38,348 nucleotides of DNA from JBBSDV01 sp038240335 (GCA_038240335.1 JBBSDV010000004.1:1-38348), one strand, 5' to 3'; positions 1-8,129 are shown, counted from the first letter of the stretch. The notes: generated by a model from the sequence alone, not told the origin. Made by a program: numbers and translations.

Positions 1-1515
1 CGATTCGAGGATAGCCGTGCCGGCAAAGCCGTTTGGGAGGATCGATTCGTTCGGCTGGAAGACAGTGAACTCGCGGAACGCGTGCACCGTGTAGGACACC
101 TCGCCTCCGGGGAGGTCGAGACCCTTGTACCGGATCGTCACATCCGCCTCGCCGCCATCGGCGACGAGCACGCGGAACCACGAGTCCCAGCCGCGGTTGC
201 CGTTGAAGGGACCGAAGCTCTTGTTCATCACGGGCAGCAGCACGCGGTTCGCGCCGTCCTCCGGCCGGAAGCCCCGGTAGTTCGTGAAGACGTCGTTGTA
301 CTGCATGCCGCGGCTGACGATGACGCCAATCGGCTGCGTCGAGGTGAGCCGCGCCGTGCCGACGAAGTTCGGCGGCAGCGCGTCGCCCGGAGCGAGGCAG
401 TTCGCATAGTCGTCGCGATCCTGGAAGCAGAGCCGCGCGCCGCCGACCGTCATCGTGTTCTGCCTGGCGACGAACGCATTGCCGTTGTTGAGATCGAACC
501 CCTCGAACCGGATCGTCACCTGCGCCGCTTGCGATGGATCCTTGTTCTCGATCTGGAAGCGCGTGCTGTAGCCGTTGTACGGCCCCACCTGTCGGTCGAC
601 CAGCGGCAGCAGCACCGTGTTGCTCATCTCCTCCGCATCGATCGCGCGATACGACGCAAACGGACTCGTGTCACTGTTCCATGTGTCCGCCGTGGCACTC
701 AGGATCTGCTGATCGGCAGCGACGTTCTGGGCGTTCTGCGACGTCTCGATCCTCACAGATCCGGTGAAGTTCGACGGCAGGCCGAACGAATCAGGGTCGC
801 GGAACAGCGTTCCGTGCGGCGCGATCGGACGGCCGCCGTTCGGGCAACCGTTCTGCTTCGCGGCGTTCCTCGTGCCAAGCTTGTACGGATCCCACGCGAC
901 CTCGCCGTCGGTGTTGTTGCTGAGGTACGTCAGCGTCACGCACGCGGTCGTCGTGTCGCTCAGGTTCTGCACGGCGAAGCGTCCGTTCCAGTCGCTCCGC
1001 GCGCCGTCGCGATTGGCGATCAGCGGCAGGAACATGCGGCTCGATCCGGCGAGCACGTTCGTGGTATCGCCGTCGATCGAAAACCGATCGCCCCGCCGGA
1101 TGTCTTTCGCCTGCAGCGCGACGACCGGCTGATCGCTCTCGACCACAGCCGAGCCTTTGTAGCCCGCCGGAAGCTGCGGATTGTTCTGCTGGAAGAACGT
1201 CCATCCCTGACCGGGGCCCAGCGCGCCACACGCCGAAGAAGGACATGCGTCGCCGCCGATCTGGCCGCCGTTCTCGTCGTAGTAGGTCACAGTTACGTTC
1301 GCATCAATGGCGCCGATGTTCTGGACGCGGATCCACGAATTCTCGGCGCCGATCGTGTATGACGTGAGCGACCCCGTCGCCACCGCGCTCGTCGCGTCGT
1401 GCCGCAGCACCCCGCCCGATGCGACTACAGCGAGCGAAAGCACCGCCGCTGCCAGTAGCGGCCATCGGATCAACAACAGTGTCCGGAGAACTCGACCGGG
1501 GATTGCACGCATCAT
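1..1515 (-). CDS. Secreted protein of tandem beta-sandwich-like modules (3' end beyond window)
   Basis: The first 505 codons are visible and the frame is still open at the left edge. The start at 1515 (ATGATG) follows AAGGATCCG, a good ribosome binding site. Residues 1-35 form a signal peptide or N-terminal anchor with a long hydrophobic stretch (residues 12-32). The rest consists of repeating units of about 125-140 residues. Units begin near residues 161 (MFLPLIANRDG), 301 (VLLPLVDRQVGPYNG) and 425 (VLLPVMNKSFGPFNG), with a more divergent first unit at about 50-160. Each unit has an aromatic 'RF.VQN' or 'RFQIEN' strand, a 'VTIRF.G' strand and a closing 'LP.NF.G' segment followed by a strand with S.QP. 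Such repeats suggest an extracellular adhesive or stalk protein. I do not recognise the family and assign no enzymatic role. Confidence 0.85.
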   Translation of the reverse strand, partial: MMRAIPGRVLRTLLLIRWPLLAAAVLSLAVVASGGVLRHDATSAVATGSLTSYTIGAENSWIRVQNIGAIDANVTVTYYDENGGQIGGDACPSSACGALGPGQGWTFFQQNNPQLPAGYKGSAVVESDQPVVALQAKDIRRGDRFSIDGDTTNVLAGSSRMFLPLIANRDGARSDWNGRFAVQNLSDTTTACVTLTYLSNNTDGEVAWDPYKLGTRNAAKQNGCPNGGRPIAPHGTLFRDPDSFGLPSNFTGSVRIETSQNAQNVAADQQILSATADTWNSDTSPFASYRAIDAEEMSNTVLLPLVDRQVGPYNGYSTRFQIENKDPSQAAQVTIRFEGFDLNNGNAFVARQNTMTVGGARLCFQDRDDYANCLAPGDALPPNFVGTARLTSTQPIGVIVSRGMQYNDVFTNYRGFRPEDGANRVLLPVMNKSFGPFNGNRGWDSWFRVLVADGGEADVTIRYKGLDLPGGEVSYTVHAFREFTVFQPNESILPNGFAGTAILES

Positions 1516-1787
1516 CGGATCCTTCCGCCGCCCGCCCGCGCCATTCTAGCGGCTCGCGATCGCGGTTGGAAGTTTGCGGCCGCGTCGTATGCTCAAATCT
1601 GGATGTGATGAGCAGGTGTGGTTGTCGGCGAAACATCAGAATAACGGCACGTGCTTCGAGGAAGCTCACGTGTTGGAAGAACGGGCGTGCAATTGCGGCG
1701 TCTTTGCCGGCTGCCGATGTGGAGAGGGATCCGGGTGTTCGGCGGATGTGTCAACTGTGAACCTCGATTCACTGGCCGGTCGAGGGA

Positions 1788-1855
1788 AGCGGGAGCGCAG
1801 CGGCCGCAACGCCTCTTCCGGGGGGCTCCGGCGTGTCCCCGGCACCCTCTCCCAC
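1788..1855 (+). repeat. Degenerate copy of the dispersed GC-hairpin repeat
   Basis: The order of blocks (GGGAGCGCAG, a GC-rich palindrome, CCGGGGGG...GTGTCCCC, then CCCTCTCCC) follows that of the complete copies at 1893-2002 and 9695-9804. It has many substitutions and lacks the conserved 3' TGCATCCGGGTACGCG block. It lies immediately upstream of the complete copy. Confidence 0.55.
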
Positions 1856-1892
1856 GCATGAGCCTCGAATGCCGCCCGCCGTTAGGCTGAAG

Positions 1893-2002
1893 CGGGAGTG
1901 CAGAGGGCGCAGCGCGCTCTGCCGGGGGTCTGAAGGTGTCCCCCAGGCTTTCTTCTCTCTTAAAAACTGCATCCGGGTACGCGCCAGCTGACACGGTGAG
2001 CG
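1893..2002 (+). repeat. Dispersed intergenic repeat, complete copy 1
   Basis: About 110 bp, matching 9695-9804 in block order and at most positions. The blocks are GGAGTGCAGAG, a palindrome around GCGCAGCGCGCTCTGC, a GGGGG...GTGTCCCCC hairpin, a CT-rich tract (TTTCTTCTCTCTTAAAA) and the conserved TGCATCCGGGTACGCG end followed by GACACGG. The G5/C5 hairpin followed by a pyrimidine tract could end transcription. The spread through non-coding DNA looks more like a REP-type mobile or non-autonomous element. Confidence 0.75.
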
Positions 2003-2044
2003 AGGCGAAACAGTCCGGGAACGAAGCGTTACGCAAGTACAGTG

Positions 2045-2683
2045 CTAGCGCACGACCATCGCTGTCGCCGCAGCGAGCGCCGCCTCGAGCACTGCTTCGA
2101 ACGCCTGTGATGCATCGATGACGCACCAGGCCGCCGGCGCCTCCGCCGCAAGCGCCAGGAAGCCGTCCCGCACACGCTGGTGGAACTCGATCGACTCCGC
2201 GTCGAACCGATTGCCGCTGCCTGCACCTACGCGCCGCGCGAGCCCGGTCTCCACAGGCAGATCGAGAAGCAGGGTCAGATCCGCAACGAGACCGCCGGTG
2301 GCGGTCGCACTCGCGCCCTCGACGATGTCCCGCGCGATTCCCCGCCCGCAGCTCTGATACGCCACGGATGACGCCGCGAAGCGGTCGCAGATCACCAGCG
2401 CGCCGCGCCCGAGCGCCGGACGGATCAGCGACGAGACGAGCTGCGCGCGCGCCGACTCAAACAGCAGCAGCTCGGCGAGCGGGTCGATATCCCCGCGCTG
2501 CGAGAGCACCAGCGCGCGGATCGCCTCGCCAAGCTCCGTGCCGCCGGGTTCGCGCGTCACGACGATCTCGCGCTGAGGCGATGCAAGCTGCTCCGCGAGC
2601 GCCGCCTGCAGGCGCGACTTGCCGGCGCCTTCGCCACCCTCGATGACGACGAATCGACCCGCACCGGTGGTGGATGGTTGCAC
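2045..2683 (-). CDS. tmk: Thymidylate kinase
   Basis: Phosphorylates dTMP to dTDP with ATP, an essential cytosolic step of dTTP synthesis. The 212-residue length is typical. The P-loop GGEGAGKS lies at about residues 16-23. It is followed by TREPGGT, the dTMP-binding DR motif within ICDRFAASSVAYQ, and LDLPVETGLARR near the LID region. The start is GTG at 2683, immediately after the TAG stop (2684-2686) of the upstream cohesin lipoprotein. There is no separate Shine-Dalgarno sequence, so translation is probably coupled to that gene. I see no ATG alternative that keeps the P-loop. A housekeeping kinase directly behind surface lipoprotein genes is an unusual context. Confidence 0.95.
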   Translation of the reverse strand: MQPSTTGAGRFVVIEGGEGAGKSRLQAALAEQLASPQREIVVTREPGGTELGEAIRALVLSQRGDIDPLAELLLFESARAQLVSSLIRPALGRGALVICDRFAASSVAYQSCGRGIARDIVEGASATATGGLVADLTLLLDLPVETGLARRVGAGSGNRFDAESIEFHQRVRDGFLALAAEAPAAWCVIDASQAFEAVLEAALAAATAMVVR

Positions 2684-3715
2684 CTAGTCCACAGTGATCG
2701 TCGCGCCGGCACACCCGATCGGCGCCGTCACCTGCGGATTGCAGCTGCCGATCTCCGTCGCCGCTTCGCCACTCGCGAACGCCTCGGACAGCGACAGGTC
2801 AGTCGAACCCTTCGCGATGACGTGGAACGTGATCGTCGCGACGACGAGATTGCCCGACGCGTGACCGGTCTGCGGCGTAAAGCACGAGAGAAACGCCTGC
2901 CCGGTCGCCGGGTTGCCGTCGCCTTCCGTACCACCGGGATCATCGAGATCGCCCTCGGGCGCCGGCAAGCACGCCCAGCCCGCATCGGCGCCCAGTGCCT
3001 CGACGTTGAGGTCGGGATTCCGATCCACCGAAGGCCCGCCGGCGATCGTCGGCGCGAAAATCTTCGTCTTGTCGTAGTTGACTATGAAGTTGAAGGCGCT
3101 CACTCCCTGGCCGGACGGCACGTTGTCGAGCGCTACGGCCACCACGATCGTGTCGCCGACATGCACGGTGCGGGTCGTCTGGACGCCGGCCGTGCTCGCA
3201 TCCGTGTCGATCGCGAACGTCAGCTCCGTGCTTGCTGGCTCCGGCGGCGCGATCTGCGTCGGGTCGATCGTTACGGCGACGCCCGGGTCGGGCGTGACCG
3301 CCGGCACCGGGACAACGATGTGCCGCGGATCTCCCGGGTTGCCACCGGCGATGTTGCCGGCGCCATCAGAGCCCAGCGCCGCGGCATTTGTCGGATCGGC
3401 GAACTGCGCATCAATCGTCGCTTCGAAGCCCGTCGCCGGATTGCCGGCGGCGATCGGCGTTACATCGCCGGTCTGCGCGCCGGCCACCGTGGTTGCCGCC
3501 GCTGCCGGCGTCGCGCCCGGAATGGTCGTCCCCGCGGCGTTGGTCTTTGCGCCCGGCGAAGCGTTCGCCGTCGCTGCGACGCGCGTGCCGGACGCCGTCG
3601 CGGCCGTGGTGCTTGCCGCCAGCGTCGCGCCGCTCTTGCTCGAACCGCCGCCACAACCGGCGACCATGATCGTCGTCGCGACCGGCAGCATGGCCATGAG
3701 TAAGAATCGTCGCAC
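2684..3715 (-). CDS. Cohesin-domain lipoprotein A
   Basis: 343 residues. The start is GTG at 3715 preceded by GGAGGTAGGC. Residues 1-20 are a lipoprotein signal with lipobox VAGC and lipidated Cys21. Residues 22-110 are an Ala/Thr/Gly-rich linker. A cohesin-like beta-sandwich occupies about 165-343: VHVGDTIVVAVAL, a strand with FNFIVNYDKTKIFAPTI, acidic loops (DRNPDLN, GDLDDP) and VVATITFHVIAKGSTDLSL. Cohesins bind dockerin-tagged partners in cellulosomes. In non-cellulolytic bacteria and archaea the module also occurs in surface proteins of unknown partner. The acidic loops could bind calcium (inference). It is paralogous to the upstream neighbour, sharing the cohesin core and the PATGQAFLSCFTP segment, so the pair arose by tandem duplication. 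Confidence 0.9.
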   Translation of the reverse strand: MRRFLLMAMLPVATTIMVAGCGGGSSKSGATLAASTTAATASGTRVAATANASPGAKTNAAGTTIPGATPAAAATTVAGAQTGDVTPIAAGNPATGFEATIDAQFADPTNAAALGSDGAGNIAGGNPGDPRHIVVPVPAVTPDPGVAVTIDPTQIAPPEPASTELTFAIDTDASTAGVQTTRTVHVGDTIVVAVALDNVPSGQGVSAFNFIVNYDKTKIFAPTIAGGPSVDRNPDLNVEALGADAGWACLPAPEGDLDDPGGTEGDGNPATGQAFLSCFTPQTGHASGNLVVATITFHVIAKGSTDLSLSEAFASGEAATEIGSCNPQVTAPIGCAGATITVD

Positions 3716-3746
3716 GCCTACCTCCGCATCGGACCGAGCCCTGCAG

Positions 3747-4859
3747 CTATCGGACGTTTATCGTTGCCGATTGGCACGGCACGAGGTTATCAGCCGAATC
3801 GCCCTCGCAATTGAACCCAAACCCGACGACGTCGGTGATCGCCGTATCCGTCAGGCTCAGCGTGCTCGTGCCGGTTGCGGTGGCATGAAACTCCACCGTC
3901 GCAAGGACAAGCGTCCCCGACTCATGGCCGATTCCCGGCGTGAAGCAGGACAAAAACGCCTGCCCTGTCGCTGGATCGCCGTCGCCAGGAATGCCGTTCG
4001 GGTCGTCGAGGTCGCCCTGTGCCGCGGGCAAACACGCCCACTGCGCGTTGTTATCAAGCGCGTTCGTGTTCAGGTCGGGGTTGCGGTCCGTCGAGGATCC
4101 GCCCTCGATCGTCGGCGCGAGGATCTTCGTCCGGTCGTAGTTCAACGTAAATTGCACGGCGCTCACGCCGCCCGTGTTGTTCTGATATACCGGCGCGTCG
4201 ACGACGACGATCGCGACACGGATGACATCGCCGACCTTCACGTCGCGCGTCGACTGGATACCCGGCGCCGATGCATTCATGTCGATGATCAGCTGTCGCG
4301 TGTTGTTCGGCGGGTTCGGTGCGGCGATGTCGCGCGAGTCGACGCTCGCGCCCGCGGGCGGCGCCGGCACGTTGCCAATGACGTGCGGCGGGTCATGCGG
4401 GTCGCCGCCGTACACCTCCGGCGGGATGTCCGCCGCGAGCGTCGCTTCCGCGTCGGCCACCGTCGGCGGACCGGAGGCTACCGTGCTCCCAGGGGCCACG
4501 GTCGTCCCCGGCGCCGGCGTGCCGGCATCACTGGGGCCTGGCGTCGAACCCGGCACGTCTGGCGTTGCGCCGGAAGCGGCGAGCGTCTCCGCCGCGCCCG
4601 GCGTGTTCGCGATCTCCGTTGCGACCGCCGCAGCGGTCGAACCCGGGACCGGCGTATTCGCGACAACGGCCCCCGTCTTGCTCGCCGCCGGCGAACCAGT
4701 CTTCGTCGTCGCCGATGCCGTCGTTGTCGTCGTCCTCGTGCCGCCCGAGGCTGCAGCGGTCGCCGTCTTGTCGCCGCTGCTCTTGCCGCCGCCGCCGCAC
4801 GCGCTCAGAACCACAACTGACGCAATACAGAACGCCAGCGCCAACAAGCTTCTCTTCAA
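3747..4859 (-). CDS. Cohesin-domain lipoprotein B (paralogue of A)
   Basis: 370 residues. The start is TTG at 4859, chosen because GGAGG sits six bases upstream and the encoded signal peptide (MKRSLLALAF, lipobox LSAC, Cys21) begins exactly there. A long Ser/Thr/Pro/Ala linker covers about residues 22-180. The cohesin-like domain covers about 185-370: VKVGDVIRVAIVVV, VQFTLNYDRTKILAPTIEGG, DRNPDLN, GDLDDPNGIPGDGDPATGQ, LVLATVEFHATATG. Two C-terminal cysteines (351, 362) may form a disulfide. The protein is predicted to be lipid-anchored outside the membrane. It lies 31 bp upstream of lipoprotein A and is probably in one transcript with A and tmk. No dockerin partner is visible in the window. 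Confidence 0.9.
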   Translation of the reverse strand: MKRSLLALAFCIASVVVLSACGGGGKSSGDKTATAAASGGTRTTTTTASATTKTGSPAASKTGAVVANTPVPGSTAAAVATEIANTPGAAETLAASGATPDVPGSTPGPSDAGTPAPGTTVAPGSTVASGPPTVADAEATLAADIPPEVYGGDPHDPPHVIGNVPAPPAGASVDSRDIAAPNPPNNTRQLIIDMNASAPGIQSTRDVKVGDVIRVAIVVVDAPVYQNNTGGVSAVQFTLNYDRTKILAPTIEGGSSTDRNPDLNTNALDNNAQWACLPAAQGDLDDPNGIPGDGDPATGQAFLSCFTPGIGHESGTLVLATVEFHATATGTSTLSLTDTAITDVVGFGFNCEGDSADNLVPCQSATINVR

Positions 4860-5110
4860 GGTGTACCTCCGAACGCTCCTCCATCTGCATCCTGCGTGTT
4901 CGAGGAGTAATTGGTCAAGTAACAGTTGCGGCGAGCGTCAAGCCCGCCCGCAGAGAGCCGCATGATACTGGATCGGCGGGCCGCTCTTGTTCGCAGCGAA
5001 TCACGAAGATGTGACACATCCATGCCCGCGGTGCACAACGATGTCGCGATCCGGCGACCTCCAGTGCACTTCACGGCCGCCTCTGCCGCCTCGATTGAGA
5101 TCGCGCAGTG

Positions 5111-6193
5111 CTAGGGCGACCAAGTGACCTCGCCGTGAAAGACTCCGTCGCCGATCCGTGTCGATGCGCCGCTGGCGACATTCACGTCGTACAGCCCGGC
5201 CGATCCGACGACGTAGAGGTGCTTGCCGTCCCCGCTCCAGGTCAGCGCCGGCAAATCTTCCTTCAGGTCGGCGACACGCACGGGCGCGCCGCCGGCAGCG
5301 TCGATCGTCCAGATGTCCTCCGGCAAGCCGTCGCTAGCGCCATCCGGATGGATCTCTGCCGTCGAGCCGGTATCGCGGCCGAACGGCGCGGCCGAGACGT
5401 ACTCCTGGTTGGCCCGCGCTCCCGTCTGGTCGGCCGATGCAAACGCGATCTTCCCGCCATCGGGCGAGAAACGGGGCGCGTTGAACGGGCTGAGATTTTG
5501 GTCGATGCCGACGAGCGTCGCTTCATTCTGACCGCTGACATCGGCGATGTTCAGCGTCTCGCCGATCTGCGGCGCCAGCTTCGCATAGGCCAACCGCGTC
5601 CCGTCCGGTGACAGGCCGAAGGCGAGCACGTTCTGCAGCACCGGCGCGCGCGTGCCGTCGGCGACGACGATCCGCTCGAGCGTGTAGACGACGCGAGTAA
5701 TCCCGGCGGCGTCGGCCGAGATCTCTTGCACGACGGCGAGGATGTGCGCGTCGTCTTCCCATTGCGGGAAACGAATCAGCTGGTTGGCTTGCGCATGCGG
5801 CACCAATACGTGCGCGTCGCCGCCATCGCGGTTCGCCATCCAGAGATCCGACCCGGCGTCGTACTTGTTGTTGGCGACGTTCGCCGGCGGCTGGACGATG
5901 TACGCGAGATGCTTGTGATCGGGCGACAGCGCCGGATCGAGGATGAAGGTGTTGTCGGTGTCCGCCTTGATCAGCGTCTTCTCGTTGCCGCTCTTGAGGT
6001 CGTACTCCGTAAGCTCCGTCGTCTTGGCGATGATCAGCGAGCCTGCGCCGCCCGTCTTCGTGCCGCCGCTCGCTGTCGTACCGGCCGCCTTCGTCGCGCC
6101 GCCGGCAGGCGTCGAGTTTCCGCCCCCGCCGCAAGCTGCGGCGCAGACGGCAGCGAGCGCACAGAGCAGGCCGGGGACGAGGCGCATCCGCAT
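5111..6193 (-). CDS. TolB-like beta-propeller lipoprotein
   Basis: 360 residues from the ATG at 6193. That start puts the basic MRMR directly before a hydrophobic stretch and the lipobox-like AAAC. A start at 6241 would add 16 residues and bury the signal peptide, so I prefer 6193, although its Shine-Dalgarno is weak. After a short Gly/Thr-rich linker come repeated WD40-like/PD40 blades typical of TolB-family propellers: LSPDHKHLAYIV, LSPDGTRLAYA, FSPDGGKIAFAS and WSGDGKHLYVV, interspersed with strands such as NEKTLIKADTDN. Propellers of this type usually bind proteins or ligands; no enzyme motif is evident. It is divergent from the beta-helix gene and 251 bp upstream of the cohesin lipoproteins on the same strand. 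Confidence 0.88.
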   Translation of the reverse strand: MRMRLVPGLLCALAAVCAAACGGGGNSTPAGGATKAAGTTASGGTKTGGAGSLIIAKTTELTEYDLKSGNEKTLIKADTDNTFILDPALSPDHKHLAYIVQPPANVANNKYDAGSDLWMANRDGGDAHVLVPHAQANQLIRFPQWEDDAHILAVVQEISADAAGITRVVYTLERIVVADGTRAPVLQNVLAFGLSPDGTRLAYAKLAPQIGETLNIADVSGQNEATLVGIDQNLSPFNAPRFSPDGGKIAFASADQTGARANQEYVSAAPFGRDTGSTAEIHPDGASDGLPEDIWTIDAAGGAPVRVADLKEDLPALTWSGDGKHLYVVGSAGLYDVNVASGASTRIGDGVFHGEVTWSP

Positions 6194-6271
6194 CGCAGCC
6201 AGCCTACCGGATGCCGTTGTCGCGAGAAATCGGTCGAGCAATACATCGCGTGGTAGCGGTGGCTCTTGGCC

Positions 6272-6306
6272 GATGCTGGATGCTGGAGGCTGGACGCCGG
6301 ATACTG
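6272..6306 (+). repeat. Heptanucleotide tandem repeat, GATGCTG type (5 units)
   Basis: Five consecutive 7-bp units: GATGCTG, GATGCTG, GAGGCTG, GACGCCG, GATACTG. The array lies between divergent genes, so the 7-bp period is not a coding effect. Confidence 0.8.
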
Positions 6307-6391
6307 CACCTGCCCGCTGTCTCGCCCACGGCCCGCCCGACCCGTTTCACGCAGACGCCCATAACGCCGATCGATCGCCCCCTCGAACAGC

Positions 6392-6467
6392 GAACTGTAA
6401 TCCGTGAACTCCAGACGAGTGAACTAAACCCTATGAACGACAAACGACGAACTACAAACTACAAACT
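6392..6467 (+). repeat. Heptanucleotide tandem repeat, ACAAACT type, crossing a start codon
   Basis: Units at 6433-6467 are ATGAACG, ACAAACG, ACGAACT, ACAAACT, ACAAACT. More degenerate 7-bp units (GAACTGT, AATCCGT, GAACTCC) extend upstream to 6392. The regular part encodes the start codon and the basic n-region of the beta-helix protein's signal peptide. Confidence 0.75.
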
Positions 6468-7734
6468 CCCGCTCCTCGCCCTCGCTCTCGCCGCGATCGA
6501 AATCATCGCCAGCGCGGGCGGCGGCACGCGCGCCGTGTTGGCCGACGACTGCACGCGGCGGGCAATGCCGGAGAACGTGCAGACGCTGATCGATGGCGCA
6601 GTGTCCGGCGACGTGGTCTGCATGGCTCCCGGCGTCTATCGTGGGCCGCTCCTCTTGCAGAGCAAGCGCGGCGTCACGCTCCGCGGCGCCGGGCAGCACG
6701 AGACGATCATCGCCGGGGGCACGCGCGACAGCATGTTGATCTTCGACAGCGACACGCTCACCCTCGAAAACTTCACGCTGTACTACGGCCATCCATCGAA
6801 CGCATACATCTCGAACAGCCGCGGTGTGACGTTTCGCAACGTCGATGCCGGCGGCGGCGGCATCGGCATTCACTTCGACAACAACACCATCGCCACGCTC
6901 AGTGACTCGTTCGTGTACGCGATGGATGGCGACGGCGTCCTCGTTCGCCACGACTCGAACGTCACGATTCAGCGCAACTGGATCTTCGCGAATGGCGGTG
7001 TCGGCGCTTCGACTGTCGGTGACACCGCGACGACGACGATCACGCATAACGTCATCTCCGACAACAAGGGTCCCGGCGTGTTCGCCGGCCAGACGCCGTG
7101 CGCGCTGCTGCCGCCCGGCTTCGTCGAAGTGCCGGACTGCTATCTCACGAACCTCTCGGCGTTCGTCGGCGACACCAACGTCATTCTCGATGGCAACGTC
7201 GTGCAGGCGAGCAACAGCACCGGCATCGTCATGTTCCCCGGCACGCGCGGCACCTTCCGCAACAACCACATCTGGAGAAATCACCTCAGCGGCCTCTTCG
7301 CGTGGGGCGCCAACGTCTCGTCCGAAAGCGACGAGTTCGACGGTAACGACGAGCACGCGATCGAGTTCCGCGCCTACCCCGATCCTCTCAAGTACGGCAA
7401 GGTGGGCACCGAGTTCCCGGTGCGCGCGGTCGGCGCCATCAACCATGCCGACATCCACGACACCGTCGTCCTCCCGGAGACGGGCACCCTCGGCGGCGGC
7501 GTGCTCGGCCAGGGCGCGAACCTCGATGTCACGAACTCCCACATCTACCGCAACCGCGGCATCGGCGTCTCGTACGTCAACACCTCGCTCGGTCTGATCA
7601 GTGGCAACGAGATCGACGACAACCGCGGCTCCGCGATCTGCCAGTTCCGCGCCGGTACGATCCGCACGCCAGGCAACAATCTCCACGGCAACGCCGTCGA
7701 CGACACCAGCACCTGCCACGAGACCACGCCGTGA
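6433..7734 (+). CDS. Secreted right-handed beta-helix protein (NosD/pectate-lyase-like fold)
   Basis: 433 residues from the ATG at 6433. A signal peptide follows: basic n-region MNDKRRTTNYK, hydrophobic LPLLALALAAIEIIASA, cleavage near VLADD. The mature part starts with an N-terminal cap (VQTLIDGAVSGDVVCMAPGVYRG), a pattern seen in periplasmic copper-binding NosD and pectin-lyase-like proteins. It continues with parallel-beta-helix rungs rich in Asn: VTLRGAG, VTIQRNWIF, TTITHNVISDNKGPGV, NVILDGNVVQASNSTGIVM, GTFRNNHIWRNHLSG, LISGNEIDDNRGS. No catalytic residues can be assigned, so polysaccharide binding or cleavage is only possible. There is no Shine-Dalgarno before 6433, because the upstream DNA is a heptamer repeat; the start rests on the signal peptide. 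An earlier in-frame ATG at 6211 would give no signal. Confidence 0.85.
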   Translation: MNDKRRTTNYKLPLLALALAAIEIIASAGGGTRAVLADDCTRRAMPENVQTLIDGAVSGDVVCMAPGVYRGPLLLQSKRGVTLRGAGQHETIIAGGTRDSMLIFDSDTLTLENFTLYYGHPSNAYISNSRGVTFRNVDAGGGGIGIHFDNNTIATLSDSFVYAMDGDGVLVRHDSNVTIQRNWIFANGGVGASTVGDTATTTITHNVISDNKGPGVFAGQTPCALLPPGFVEVPDCYLTNLSAFVGDTNVILDGNVVQASNSTGIVMFPGTRGTFRNNHIWRNHLSGLFAWGANVSSESDEFDGNDEHAIEFRAYPDPLKYGKVGTEFPVRAVGAINHADIHDTVVLPETGTLGGGVLGQGANLDVTNSHIYRNRGIGVSYVNTSLGLISGNEIDDNRGSAICQFRAGTIRTPGNNLHGNAVDDTSTCHETTP

Positions 7735-7751
7735 GCGCGCGATCGCTCACG
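7730..7751 (+). terminator. Hairpin over the stop codon of the beta-helix gene
   Basis: A perfect 8-bp stem, CGTGAGCG/CGCTCACG, with a CGCGAT loop spans the TGA stop (7732-7734). No T-run follows, so factor-independent termination is uncertain. Confidence 0.4.
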
Positions 7752-7766
7752 ATCATTCCGTAGCTG

Positions 7767-7828
7767 GCATTCAGTACCGGTTGTCATCCCGAAGTTCGCA
7801 TTCGGTACGTTTGTCATTCAGAGCGCCA
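7767..7828 (+). repeat. Two adjacent ~31-bp imperfect direct repeats
   Basis: Both units start GCATTC, continue with R-GTAC and then contain TTGTCAT-Y-C. They differ by a one-base indel and several substitutions. The second unit runs into the AGCGAAGAATCTT-type element, so both may be fragments of that dispersed family. Confidence 0.6.
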
Positions 7829-7842
7829 GCGAAGAATCTTCC
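7811..7842 (+). repeat. Dispersed TTGTCATTCAGAGCG...AGCGAAGAATCTT element, copy 1
   Basis: About 32 bp, matching the copy at 20379-20410 with a 2-bp insertion and few mismatches. Elements close to 'TGTCATTCTGAGCGAAGCGAAGAATCT' are, to my knowledge, scattered through intergenic DNA of many unrelated bacteria; their function is unclear. Confidence 0.7.
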
Positions 7843-8129
7843 CCGCCCGCCGACCAAATCCCGCTCCCTCCACTTCCCATTGACCGGCAGGCCTAAACCG
7901 CTGCGCGACATAGCGTTGGCACTTCGCGCCCGCTGCATCCGATAATCGCGTACGTGAAGTCTCGCCATGGGGCGCGTTTCGATCAGCCGAGCACACTCGC
8001 CGACACCCCAAAAGTGCCAAACGATTACATAACGGAACCCGCCGTCAGTCGATGCCACGAACCTGACGGTCGCTCTCCGGATATCATGTCGCCCACACAA
8101 CGCGCGCGTTCACACCGAGGCCCTCCATC

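Larger units (their letters stand above)
1516..2044. other. 529-bp intergenic region carrying repeat elements
   Basis: This lies between the 3' end of tmk and the 5' end of the left-edge gene, both on the minus strand. It holds no open frame with a convincing start or protein-like composition. The part near 1516-1560 should contain the promoter of the left-edge gene, but I see no clear -10/-35 pair. The part from about 1788 to 2002 is one degenerate and one complete copy of a hairpin-forming dispersed repeat. Between 1560 and 1790 I see nothing recognisable. Confidence 0.6.
7735..8129. other. 395-bp intergenic region with repeat remnants
   Basis: No protein-coding frame is convincing here. 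The first 110 bp hold two adjacent GCATTC/TTGTCAT repeats and one AGCGAAGAATCTT element. The remainder up to 8129 should hold the promoter of the deacylase gene, but no clear consensus is visible. Confidence 0.6.

Noticed and set aside
82..1362. Long plus-strand open frame (426 codons) opposite the left-edge gene
   Set aside because: Arg/Val/His-rich composition without domains. The minus strand encodes a signal peptide, a ribosome binding site and repeated modules over the same DNA.
3078..4820. Plus-strand open frame of 580 codons across the cohesin lipoproteins
   Set aside because: It is antisense to two genes with lipoboxes, Shine-Dalgarno sequences and paralogous domains; the product is low-complexity.
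7845..7875. ACCAAATCCCGCTCCCTCCACTT resembling a tRNA 3' end
   Set aside because: No TTCRANY T-loop with paired 5-bp stems and no matching acceptor, anticodon or D arms upstream.
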